This document shows, piece after piece, positions 26,640 to 35,183 of a stretch of DNA of 64,000 nt (positions within the stretch are counted from its first letter, which is position 1; every line of letters starts with the position of its first letter). The DNA comes from Mariniflexile fucanivorans (GTDB taxonomy: Bacteria; Bacteroidota; Bacteroidia; Flavobacteriales; Flavobacteriaceae). Location of the stretch: the NCBI RefSeq assembly GCF_004341235.1, contig NZ_SLUP01000005.1, positions 124,001 through 188,000 on the forward strand, in the 5' to 3' direction. The notes below the pieces were generated by a model. It was given only the letters and a program-made list of their open reading frames with translations, ran no database searches and was not told the origin of the DNA. The position numbers and the translations under genes were made by a program.

Positions 26640-27065
26640 TTATTTTTCATTTTCTCTAACAGATAGGTCTTTTAAAGAAGTATTTCTAAAAACTTCAAGC
26701 GTACTATCTCGCACTTGAATCATGAGTTTATTAACGCTACAAGCATGTTCATCTGGACAATCATCACACTTTTCATAAAAATTTAAGCTAACACATGGTA
26801 CCATGGCAATAGGGCCTTCCAGTACGCGCATTACTTCGGTCATTAAAATTTCCGAAGGGTCTTTTCTTAAATAATAACCACCATGTTTTCCTTTTTTTGA
26901 GCCTAAAATTCCTGCTTTTCTTAGAGTAAGTAAAATGCTTTCTAAAAATTTTTGGGGAATGTTTTCACCTTTCGCAATTTCACCAACTTGAACTGGTAAA
27001 TCACTGCCAGTTCTAGCAATAAAGGTGAGTGCTTTTAATCCGTACTTTGTTTTTTTAGATAACAT
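26640..27065 (-). CDS. Rrf2-family transcriptional regulator
   Basis: 141 residues. The N-terminal winged helix (MLSKKTKYGLKALTFIAR ... IPQKFLESILLTLRKAGILGSKKGKHGGYYL) is typical of Rrf2. C91, C100, C103 and C109 (PCVSLNFYEKCDDCPDEHAC) could hold an iron-sulfur cluster as in IscR/NsrR. It lies directly upstream of the sulfate operon and downstream of metZ, so a CymR- or IscR-like role as sulfur or cysteine sensor is likely but unproven. Its own promoter overlaps the metZ end. Confidence 0.88.
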   Translation of the reverse strand: MLSKKTKYGLKALTFIARTGSDLPVQVGEIAKGENIPQKFLESILLTLRKAGILGSKKGKHGGYYLRKDPSEILMTEVMRVLEGPIAMVPCVSLNFYEKCDDCPDEHACSVNKLMIQVRDSTLEVFRNTSLKDLSVRENEK

Positions 27066-27069
27066 GGTG

Positions 27070-27099
27070 CAAAGGTAGTTAATTTAGTGCTTGGTTCAA
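27070..27099 (-). promoter_or_regulatory. Promoter of the Rrf2 gene, predicts leaderless mRNA
   Basis: TTG (27099-27097), exactly 19 bases, then TACCTTTG (27077-27070) on the minus strand: a perfect consensus. The -7 element ends 5 bases before the ATG, so the transcript would start at or near the A of ATG. The -33 element lies inside the metZ coding end. Confidence 0.7.
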
Positions 27100-28245
27100 G
27101 TCGGAAATAATATCATCAATATGTTCTAAACCAACTGAAACTCTTACCATTCCATCTGTAATACCTGCTGCTGCTTTTACTTCGGGTTCTACCTTGGCAT
27201 GCGTTGTGCTTGCAGGGTGCGTTACTATAGTTCTTGTATCTCCTAAATTAGCCGATAACGAACACATTTTAATGGCATCGAAAAAAGACCTTCCTCCTTC
27301 TAAACCACCCTTTACTTCAAAAGCTATGATATTACCACCTAATAACATTTGCTTTTTGGCAATATCGTGCTTAGGATGTGACTTTAAAAACGGGTATTTT
27401 ACCCATTTCACTTTAGGGTGCGCTTCTAAAAATGTTGCCAATTTTAAGGCGTTTTCACAATGTTTTTCGGTTCTAACGGCTAATGTTTCTAATGATTTTG
27501 ACAATACCCAGGCATTAAAAGGACTCATTGAAGGCCCTGTAAGTCTTGCAAATAAATAGATTTCTCGAATCAATTCTTTTTTCCCAACTGTAACACCTCC
27601 AAGCACGCGCCCTTGTCCGTCCATAAGTTTGGTAGCAGAATGAATTACCAAATCGGCACCAAATTTAATTGGGTTTTGTAAATAAGGAGTTGCAAAACAA
27701 TTATCGACTACCAACAAAATGTTGTGTTTTTTACAAATAGCACTTAGGTAGGCTAAATCCAATACATCAACACCTGGATTGGTTGGTGTTTCTGCATATA
27801 AAAATTTGGTGTTCGGTTTAATTAAACCTTCGATTGTTTCTACTTCATTTACATTAAAATAAGAACACTCAATATTCCATTTAGGAAAGTATTTTGTAAA
27901 CAAACCATGAGTAGCCCCAAATACCGAACTGCAAGACACCACATGATCACCAGCATCTAATAATGTTGCAAAGGTTGAAAAAACCGCAGCCATACCACTA
28001 GCGAAGGCAAAACCAGCTTCTGCACCTTCCATTAAACACACTTTATCTACAAATTCGTTAACATTCGGGTTGCTATAACGGCTGTACAAGTCGCGTTGTT
28101 TTTCTTCTGCAAAAGATGCTCTCATTTCCTCTGCATCATCAAAAACAAATCCTGATGTTAAATATAATGGTACTGAATGCTCAGAAAACTGAGTCGTTTC
28201 AGATTGTGTTCTTACGGCTAAAGTTTCAAACTTTTTATTACTCAT
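27079..28245 (-). CDS. metZ: O-succinylhomoserine/O-acylhomoserine sulfhydrylase
   Basis: 388 residues of the Cys/Met-metabolism PLP family. PLP lysine K206 in HSATKLMDGQG, SRYSNPNVNEF near residue 56 and FASGMAAVFSTF. The sequence style (EHSVPLYLTSGFVFDDAEEMR, MSPFNAWVLSKSLETLAVR) is that of MetZ/O-succinylhomoserine sulfhydrylase rather than MetY. It makes homocysteine (with sulfide) or cystathionine. With a MetX-like acyltransferase next door the acyl group may be acetyl; substrate choice is open. Confidence 0.88.
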   Translation of the reverse strand: MSNKKFETLAVRTQSETTQFSEHSVPLYLTSGFVFDDAEEMRASFAEEKQRDLYSRYSNPNVNEFVDKVCLMEGAEAGFAFASGMAAVFSTFATLLDAGDHVVSCSSVFGATHGLFTKYFPKWNIECSYFNVNEVETIEGLIKPNTKFLYAETPTNPGVDVLDLAYLSAICKKHNILLVVDNCFATPYLQNPIKFGADLVIHSATKLMDGQGRVLGGVTVGKKELIREIYLFARLTGPSMSPFNAWVLSKSLETLAVRTEKHCENALKLATFLEAHPKVKWVKYPFLKSHPKHDIAKKQMLLGGNIIAFEVKGGLEGGRSFFDAIKMCSLSANLGDTRTIVTHPASTTHAKVEPEVKAAAGITDGMVRVSVGLEHIDDIISDLNQALN

Positions 28246-28314
28246 ATTTTTATATTTTGCCTAGACCACGCATAGGCATTTTAATCAATCTATTTTAAAG
28301 CTTTAATAGCTTCT

Positions 28315-28384
28315 AAGTTACAAAGTCGCAAAGTTACAAAGCTTTATCTCTTTGCAACTTTGAAACTTTGCGACTTTGTAACTT
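28315..28384. repeat. Perfect 21-bp inverted repeat (family F)
   Basis: AAGTTACAAAGTCGCAAAGTT at 28315-28335 is exactly complementary to 28364-28384; the 28-base interior contains further CAAAG/CTTTG units. It overlaps the stop codon of the MetX fusion gene. A related, less perfect element is at 46399-46457. Confidence 0.85.
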
Positions 28385-31300
28385 AATTAATATGCTTAGA
28401 CAACCTTAAAATATCACCAAAAACGCCTCTTGCTGTTACTTCTGCTCCTGCACCTGCACCTTGAATCACAATGGGTTGTTCGCCATAGCTTTCTGTAAAT
28501 ATTTCAAAAATAGCATCGCTTCCTTTTATTTGACCTAACGTACTATCATTAGGAATGGATACTAATTTTACTTCTAATATGCCCTTGTCTTTTGATAAAT
28601 CGCCCGATAAATCGCCAATATATCTTAAAACATGTTCAGGTTTTTGAGCTTCTTTTATTTTTTGAAATTCAGCATCTAAAACATGTAACTGACTTAAAAA
28701 TTCTGGTACAGAAATATTCCTGTATGCTTCTGGAATTAAATTTTGAACAGAAACATCTTCAAATTCATTATGTAAATCTAACTCTCTAGCTAAGATTAAT
28801 AATTTTCTAGCGACATCATTTCCAGAAAAATCTTCTCTTGGGTCGGGTTCGGTAAAACCTTTATCAATGGTTTCTTGTACAATAGTACTAAACGGTTTAT
28901 CTTGTATAGAAAAATTATTAAATAAATAACTCAAAGTTCCTGAAAAAACACCTCGAATTCTGGTAATATTTTCACCCGATTCATGCAACAATTTAATAGT
29001 GTCTATCAATGGTAAACCTGCACCAACCGTGGTTTCATATAAATATTGCTTGTTGTGTTCTTTTAATTGTGTTCGTAAATCGGTATAAAATTCATGCGAA
29101 ATGGTATTTGCTATTTTGTTTGACGATACTAAATCGAAACCAGCTTCCACTAAAGGCATATAATTGTCGTGAAATTTAGGACTTGCCGTATTATCTACAG
29201 CTATTAAATTTTCCAAATGATTTGCTTTTGCAAAAGCAATCACATCTTCTATGGAACTTTTTAGCTCTGACGTTTTAATAACATCTTTCCAGTTGGCATC
29301 CACCCCTTTTTTGTTTAAAAGCAGTTTTTTAGAATTACCAATCGCAAACACATTCAAATTAATCCCTTTTCGCTTTTCAATATCGTCTTTCGATTTTAAA
29401 ATCTGATTAATTAAAGCTCCTCCAACACCTCCATGACCAAAAATGGCTATATTTATTTTCTTTGAAATTCCGAAAATTTCACCATGAATCACATTCATCG
29501 CTTTATGAAGTTGGTTCTTTTTAACTACCAAACTCACGTTTTTTCCAGTAACCGTATTGTTAAACAATAAGGGTGTAATCTGGTTTTTTATAAGCGCGTT
29601 AAATGGTTTATGGAACGAACTCAATTCAATACCAATAATAGAAATTACCGAAACATCATCAACCACCGCAATTTTATTAACATCTTGTGAATAGAAATCA
29701 TTTTCAAACTCACGCTCTAAAGCTATAACCGCTTGAGTAGCTTGGTCGGCATCAATAATTAAGCCAATACCACGCTCTGAAGACCCTTGAGAAATGATGC
29801 TTACACTAATATTGTGAGTTGCTAATGCCCCAAAAATACGAGCATCCACACCACTTTTTCCTAATAACCCGCGACCTTCTAAATTCAACAATGCTACATT
29901 ATCTAAAACTGATAATGATGTCACTTCTTTTGAGTTTGGTTTCGCAGTTATTAAAGTTCCTTCATCTTGAGGATTGAAGGTATTTAATATTCGAAGATTG
30001 ATGTTTTTTTCAACCAACGGGATGATGGTTTTGGCATGTAAAACAGTGGTGCCAAAATTTGCCAACTCGTTGGCTTCACTAAATGATAATTCACGTATTT
30101 TTTTGGCATCTTCCACCATGTCTGGGTTGGCAGTGTAAATACCGTTTACATGGGTGTAATTTTGCAATTCTTCAGCATCTAAAAAATTAGCAATTAATGC
30201 TGCTGTGTAATTACTACCATTTCTACCCAATGTTGTGGTTTCATTTTTAATATTTGACCCAATAAAACCAGTTACCACATTTACAACATCGTTGCCTGCT
30301 TCTTTATAATACTTTTTAATATTATCTTTTGAAATTTGCTGAATAGGCTGCGCATTTCCAAAAGTATCATTGGTTTTTATTAAAGGTCGCGCATCAACCG
30401 CTGCGGCTTTAATGTTTTTCTTATTTAATAAATTGGCGATTAATTTTACTGAAAGTAATTCGCCTTGTGCTAAAATTTCATCTTTTGTTTTTTTACTGTA
30501 ATCGCCTAATAAACTGACGCCTTCAAACAGTTTGTCTAAGGTTGAAAATTCTGCAGAAAAATCAACATTCTTTAAAGGTTCTGTTTGATAGTTTTTAAAA
30601 ACTTGCAGAATTTCTTTATACGGATGTCCTTTTACGGCTTTGTTTAAAATATCTTCCAAATCATCGGTTGCCGAACTTCTTGCTGAAACGACTACCGTAA
30701 TTTTTTCTCCTTCATTTACCTTATTTTCAATAATTGAAATAACGGTATTTAATCCCTCACCATTCGCTAAGGATTTTCCTCCAAACTTTAATACTTTCAT
30801 GCGTCTTTTTTTCGAATTTGGCACAAAAATGCCTTCTACTATTTTTTCTAATTGTTCATATTCCATTAAAAAAGCATCGTGCCCATGAACGGAATGTATC
30901 TCGTTATAAGTGACATTCGGGTTCGATACCGCTAATTGTTTGTGGGTTTGTCTGTTTTCTTCCGCAGTAAAAAACAAATCGGAATCAACGCCTACAATAT
31001 GAATATTACCATGAATGTTTTCCAATACATTAAAATCGGTTGGTCTATTTTTGGTTACATCAATCGATTTTAACAACTGATTCATTAATTTATATGCCGA
31101 CAATTGAAAACGTTCTTGCAATTTATTACCATGATGCAACAACCAACTTTCTACATTAAAAATCTCTAATTCTTCATTTTTTGAACGCTGAAAACGCTCG
31201 TTGAAAGATTCTGGGGTGCGGTAACATAACATGGCGTGCATTCTGGCATCATGCACTGGGTTTCTTGAATTCAATAAAAATTGTTCTTGAATTTGGCAAT

Positions 31301-31784
31301 TGGCAATAAGCCAATCGGTAGATTTCCAATCGGTCGCAACAGGTATTAAATTATCGGTAATATCAGGATTTAAAACTGCCATTTCCCAAGCAATACCACC
31401 ACCTAACGAACCACCAATAAGGGCAAAAAGCTTATCAATTTTTAATTCTTTTAAACCCATTAAAAAAAGATTTGCAATATCGCGGGCTACAAAATCTTTA
31501 TAGTTTTCTATTACAAAACCATCAAAACCATTTCCTGGAATATTGAAGGCTAAAATGGTGTAAAGTGTCGTGTCTACCACCTTGTCATCGCCTACTAAAT
31601 CTTGCCACCAACCATCTTTACCAGCCACATTACTGTTTCCTGTTAAAGCGTGATTTACCAACACCACAGGTGCGGTACCCAAAGGCTTACCAAATACTTG
31701 GTAGCTTAACTTAATTTCAGGGTTAAGCACTTTACTTTGCGTGGTAAAGTTTTTAACGATTATATGTTGTAATACGTGTTCCAA
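28383..31784 (-). CDS. Homoserine O-acetyltransferase - aspartokinase - homoserine dehydrogenase fusion
   Basis: 1133 residues with three enzymes. Residues 1-325: MetX-type alpha/beta hydrolase (NHALTGNS, nucleophile S126 in IGGSLGG, D269 and H302 in SVHGHDAFL). From M329: aspartokinase (KVLKFGGKSLA, then VVSARSSATDDLE) with ACT regulatory repeats up to about 770. From about 775: homoserine dehydrogenase (INIAIFGHGGVGGALI, SNKIANTISHEFY, YETTVGAGLPLIDTI, DPREDFSGNDVARKLLILAREL), ending KHIN. Thus aspartate to aspartyl-phosphate, semialdehyde to homoserine and homoserine acylation lie on one chain. The start is a TTG at 31782-31784; no in-frame ATG is near. The ATG at M329 could yield a separate AK-HSD. 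Confidence 0.92.
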   Translation of the reverse strand: MEHVLQHIIVKNFTTQSKVLNPEIKLSYQVFGKPLGTAPVVLVNHALTGNSNVAGKDGWWQDLVGDDKVVDTTLYTILAFNIPGNGFDGFVIENYKDFVARDIANLFLMGLKELKIDKLFALIGGSLGGGIAWEMAVLNPDITDNLIPVATDWKSTDWLIANCQIQEQFLLNSRNPVHDARMHAMLCYRTPESFNERFQRSKNEELEIFNVESWLLHHGNKLQERFQLSAYKLMNQLLKSIDVTKNRPTDFNVLENIHGNIHIVGVDSDLFFTAEENRQTHKQLAVSNPNVTYNEIHSVHGHDAFLMEYEQLEKIVEGIFVPNSKKRRMKVLKFGGKSLANGEGLNTVISIIENKVNEGEKITVVVSARSSATDDLEDILNKAVKGHPYKEILQVFKNYQTEPLKNVDFSAEFSTLDKLFEGVSLLGDYSKKTKDEILAQGELLSVKLIANLLNKKNIKAAAVDARPLIKTNDTFGNAQPIQQISKDNIKKYYKEAGNDVVNVVTGFIGSNIKNETTTLGRNGSNYTAALIANFLDAEELQNYTHVNGIYTANPDMVEDAKKIRELSFSEANELANFGTTVLHAKTIIPLVEKNINLRILNTFNPQDEGTLITAKPNSKEVTSLSVLDNVALLNLEGRGLLGKSGVDARIFGALATHNISVSIISQGSSERGIGLIIDADQATQAVIALEREFENDFYSQDVNKIAVVDDVSVISIIGIELSSFHKPFNALIKNQITPLLFNNTVTGKNVSLVVKKNQLHKAMNVIHGEIFGISKKINIAIFGHGGVGGALINQILKSKDDIEKRKGINLNVFAIGNSKKLLLNKKGVDANWKDVIKTSELKSSIEDVIAFAKANHLENLIAVDNTASPKFHDNYMPLVEAGFDLVSSNKIANTISHEFYTDLRTQLKEHNKQYLYETTVGAGLPLIDTIKLLHESGENITRIRGVFSGTLSYLFNNFSIQDKPFSTIVQETIDKGFTEPDPREDFSGNDVARKLLILARELDLHNEFEDVSVQNLIPEAYRNISVPEFLSQLHVLDAEFQKIKEAQKPEHVLRYIGDLSGDLSKDKGILEVKLVSIPNDSTLGQIKGSDAIFEIFTESYGEQPIVIQGAGAGAEVTARGVFGDILRLSKHIN

Positions 31785-31802
31785 TGATTTTGTTTTGTTA
31801 AT

Positions 31803-31830
31803 ACCTATAAAGTTTTTAAAACCTTATAGG
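31803..31830. repeat. Palindromic repeat in the metY-MetX fusion gap
   Basis: ACCTATAAAGTTTTTAAAAC followed by CTTATAGG; same design as the repeats at 19504 and 44331. Confidence 0.65.
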
Positions 31831-31845
31831 CATTATTAATTTGAA

Positions 31846-33120
31846 TTATATTTTAGAAAAAGCTTCTTTTAAATCTGCTTTTAAATCATCAATATCCTCA
31901 AGACCAACTGATAGACGAATTAAATCTTGTGGTGCCCCTGCTGCTGCTTGTTCTGCCGCAGTTAATTGCTGATGCGTGGTACTAGCAGGATGAATGATTA
32001 GTGATTTGGTGTCTCCAATATTCGCTAATAATGAAAACAATTTCGAGTTATCTGCAATAGCTTTTGCTGCATCATAACCCCCTTTCGCACCAAAAGTAAC
32101 GATACCACTTTTACCTTTTGGCAAATATGTATCCGCCAAAGTTTTATACTTACTAGATTCTAAACCTGGATAATTTACCCAAGCTACTTCTGGTTGTTCT
32201 TCTAACCATTTAGCTAATTCCAAAGCATTTTGGCTATGTTGTTTTATTCTTACTGGAAGGGTTTCTAACCCTTGAATGATATTAAACGCATTGGTTGGAC
32301 TTAAAGCTCCTCCAAAATCTCGCAAACCTTCAAGAATTAGTTTAAATGTATAAGCCGCAGCCCCTAAAGCTTCATGATATACTAAACCATGATATCCTGC
32401 TGAAGGCTCTGTAAATTCTGGGAATTTTCCGTTAGACCAATCAAAAGTACCCGCATCAATAATGACGCCTCCTAATGATGTGCCTTGTCCCCCAATATAT
32501 TTTGTTAATGAATGGATAACGATGTTTGCACCATGCTCAATAGGATTTAAAAGTACCGGAGTCGCCACCGTGTTATCTACAATAAATGGTACGCCTGCAG
32601 CTTTAGCATGTACAGAAATTGATTTTAAATCCAACACATCCAATTTCGGATTTCCTAAAGATTCTACAAAAAATGCTCTGGTATTATCTTGAACTGCTTT
32701 GGCGAAGTTATCAGGATTATCGGCATCTACAAACGTGGTTGTAATACCCAATCTTGGTAAGGTTACTTTCAATAAGTTGTAGGTTCCTCCGTACAAACTA
32801 CTTGAAGCTACAATATGGTCTCCAGCTTTTAATAAAGTTAATAAACCTGTAGAAATGGCAGCAGTTCCCGATGCAAAAACTACAGCGCCAACACCTCCTT
32901 CTACAGATGCTAAACGGTCTTGTAAAATTTGATTGGTTGGATTGTTTAATCGTGTGTAAATGAAACCTAATTCTTTTAATGAGAATAGGTTGGCCGCATG
33001 ATCGGAATTATTAAAAACATACGATGATGTTTGATAAATTGGCACTGCTCTAGTGCCTCCGTGTACCTTCACGTCATGTCCTGCGTGTAATGCGTTTGTT
33101 GCTAATTTTTGTGTACTCAT
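31846..33120 (-). CDS. metY: O-acetylhomoserine aminocarboxypropyltransferase / cysteine synthase
   Basis: 424 residues of the Cys/Met PLP family, longer than MetZ and with MetY marks: LHAGHDVKVHGGTRAVPIYQTSSYVFNNSDHAANLF, PLP lysine K207 in HSLTKYIGGQGTS and the inserted segment WSNGKFPEFTEPSAGYHGLVYHE. It joins sulfide and O-acetylhomoserine to homocysteine. It follows a SAM-I riboswitch, so it should be off when SAM is high. It lies just before the MetX fusion gene on the same strand. Confidence 0.94.
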   Translation of the reverse strand: MSTQKLATNALHAGHDVKVHGGTRAVPIYQTSSYVFNNSDHAANLFSLKELGFIYTRLNNPTNQILQDRLASVEGGVGAVVFASGTAAISTGLLTLLKAGDHIVASSSLYGGTYNLLKVTLPRLGITTTFVDADNPDNFAKAVQDNTRAFFVESLGNPKLDVLDLKSISVHAKAAGVPFIVDNTVATPVLLNPIEHGANIVIHSLTKYIGGQGTSLGGVIIDAGTFDWSNGKFPEFTEPSAGYHGLVYHEALGAAAYTFKLILEGLRDFGGALSPTNAFNIIQGLETLPVRIKQHSQNALELAKWLEEQPEVAWVNYPGLESSKYKTLADTYLPKGKSGIVTFGAKGGYDAAKAIADNSKLFSLLANIGDTKSLIIHPASTTHQQLTAAEQAAAGAPQDLIRLSVGLEDIDDLKADLKEAFSKI

Positions 33121-33484
33121 TTTTCTAGTTTTTTTGAGTTAATAAATAAATTAAACCAAAAGCCAAATGCATCAAAATTTGATGTACTTAATAGAAAAAT
33201 GTTAAAAAGAATAATAAAAATTACATGAGTAATTTCGTTTTGGTTATCTATCCAACTTTCAATAAATGAATTGAAAACTAAGTAGAATTTAGCACCTTCC
33301 CCGATAAGTTCGGGAGGTTGCTAAGGCTTCAAAGGGTCTAATCCCTCCACCTTTCTTGATAACATTTCAGTAAGTGTTTGAACTTTGTGAGTGCAAATAT
33401 TCAGTTAGAAAAAGTTAATATCCAAATTTTTTAGTGGAAATTTTATAAAAATCTATTCTGAACGCTATTTCAAACAACTGAAAT
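33121..33484 (-). other. metY leader and intergenic region
   Basis: 364 bases with a SAM-I riboswitch (33243-33363), a weak hairpin after it (AAATTAC at 33224-33218 with GTAATTT at 33235-33229, followed on the minus strand by a T-rich run, a possible weak terminator), and a 15-base palindrome CATCAAAATTTGATG (33170-33184) closer to metY. A degenerate -7 element (AATATTTG) is near 33391-33398. Confidence 0.55.
33243..33363 (-). ncRNA. SAM-I (S-box) riboswitch upstream of metY
   Basis: On the minus strand: P1 GTTATC (33363-33358) with GATAAC (33248-33243), AAGAAAGGTGGAGGGA, TTAGACCC, TGAAGCCTTAGCAACCT, a P3 hairpin CCCGAACTTATCGGG, then GAAGGTGCTA and P4. The core is almost identical to that before metH. 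It controls metY, perhaps with the MetX fusion gene. Confidence 0.95.
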
Positions 33485-35035
33485 TTACTTATTAAATCGT
33501 TTATCATAAAATTTATTTTGAATCACTAAAGCTATGGGTCTGTTTTGAATTTTGGACTCTAACCAAGAAATAATATCAAGGTACAAAAACGCGCGACTTT
33601 GATACGGATCGTGCTCAAACTCCTTCAGTTTTTTATGAAGTTTTATAAATTCATTTCTAACCTCATTGGGGTAAATATCTCCCAATCCTCGTAAAAATTT
33701 GATAAATTCTCTTTGTACATCATACAAGTCTTCCATCTTAATTAAAAATTTATAGGTGCTTTTAATTAAGATGTCCAAATTATAATCCATTCCTGCTTCA
33801 TAATGCGCCACCAAATTTAAAATTCTAGCAAAGCAAAGTAAATCTTCACGCATTTGTAAAGACTTATTATTTATGATTTTTTCTAAATAATAAATGCATT
33901 TTTTGTTTTCACCCGCACCAAAATACATACTTGCAAACTTGTAGTAAAACACCATGATATGGTGTTCATCAATGCGGTCGTTGTAATCTTTTAAACGTTC
34001 TAAAACCTCATCAATTAAGGGTAAACCCTCTTTAAAACTTCCTTCAATAAAATGTAAATTGAATTTATTATTGTTGATTGATAAAAACATTAATCCGTCA
34101 ATATTATCATCCACAGGAAACCATTTTTCTTGGGTTACCGTTTCTAGTCTTACTAACGATTCTTTAAATTTTTCATAATGTCTTAAATAAAACAAGGCTT
34201 CAAGCAAATAGTGGTTTCCTCTTAGGAAAAAGACAGGATTTAAAACAATTTGATCTTTATTCTCATAAAACAAATCGACCCATTTAGTGGCATATTTATA
34301 ACAGGATAAAAAATCAACCGTTAAAAAACTATACCATAAATACGCTTTATAAAGCCATAATTTTTCACGAAAACCTAAGGTATTTATATCGTATTTTGGC
34401 AGGCGTGCTTCAAAATATTTAATAACACGTTTGCTTTCCTTATCATTTTTTACGTAGCCTGTTTTTAAAAACAACCCATATAATTGAAGCGATAAATTTG
34501 ATAATTTACTTGCCAGTACATTTTGTTGACTCAACTCTTTTGCTTGAATGGAGAGTTCATCGGCTCTATCTCCTAAACTTCGGGTTATATATTGAGACTC
34601 TATAACTTTTTCTAATTCAACAATTTCATAAGCCACATTTTTTTCTTCGTTTGCAATGGCTAAATTTTTTGCCTTATCTAAAATTTTCAAACTTTGTTTA
34701 TATAAACCTTTATGGTATAAAATAGTTGCAAAGTCTAATTGTTCCCGAATTTGAATTCTAATATTTTGATGTGAAGGGTTTAATCGTAAACTAATTAATA
34801 TCTGCTTATATAAATGCGCTTTTAAATTGGAAAGTTGTTCTTTTTTTACAATGCCTTTTTTCAAAATGGCAACTTCATCATACACCGAAAGTTTTTCCAA
34901 AATGTTGAAAAGCGTTAAAAATTTAGAGTCTTCATTTACCCCCAAACGCCCAACGTAAAGTTTAAATTGCCGCTTTTCAGACTTAGAAAGCGATTTTACT
35001 AATACAAACAAATTATCTTTTTGCTCTTTTGTCAT
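33485..35035 (-). CDS. Conserved helical (TPR-like) protein of unknown function
   Basis: 516 residues, no signal peptide or membrane segment. The N-terminus MTKEQKDNLFVLVKSLSKSEKRQFKLYVGRLG and long runs of amphipathic helices (HKGLYKQSLKILDKAKNLA, YEIVELEKVIESQYI, LYLDIISWLESKI) suggest TPR-like repeats, so a scaffold or protein-binding role is possible. I do not recognise a catalytic motif. Upstream of and divergent from leuA; the two share a 148-base region. A cytoplasmic protein is likely. Confidence 0.7.
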   Translation of the reverse strand: MTKEQKDNLFVLVKSLSKSEKRQFKLYVGRLGVNEDSKFLTLFNILEKLSVYDEVAILKKGIVKKEQLSNLKAHLYKQILISLRLNPSHQNIRIQIREQLDFATILYHKGLYKQSLKILDKAKNLAIANEEKNVAYEIVELEKVIESQYITRSLGDRADELSIQAKELSQQNVLASKLSNLSLQLYGLFLKTGYVKNDKESKRVIKYFEARLPKYDINTLGFREKLWLYKAYLWYSFLTVDFLSCYKYATKWVDLFYENKDQIVLNPVFFLRGNHYLLEALFYLRHYEKFKESLVRLETVTQEKWFPVDDNIDGLMFLSINNNKFNLHFIEGSFKEGLPLIDEVLERLKDYNDRIDEHHIMVFYYKFASMYFGAGENKKCIYYLEKIINNKSLQMREDLLCFARILNLVAHYEAGMDYNLDILIKSTYKFLIKMEDLYDVQREFIKFLRGLGDIYPNEVRNEFIKLHKKLKEFEHDPYQSRAFLYLDIISWLESKIQNRPIALVIQNKFYDKRFNK

Positions 35036-35183
35036 AGTTACAAAAACCTTATTAAATATTTGATAAACAGATATTTAACTAAATTATAATTAAGTTAAAC
35101 ATCGTAAAAAAAGTGAGTTGCATTATCATTTACGGAAACCAAAATATACATTCGTAATACAATAAGAAAATTTATTTTATTAA

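Noticed and set aside
28315-28384. Perfect 21-bp inverted repeat as an insertion-sequence end
   Set aside because: No transposase is near, the interior is only 28 bases, and similar short elements lie in other gaps; it is better seen as a dispersed palindrome.
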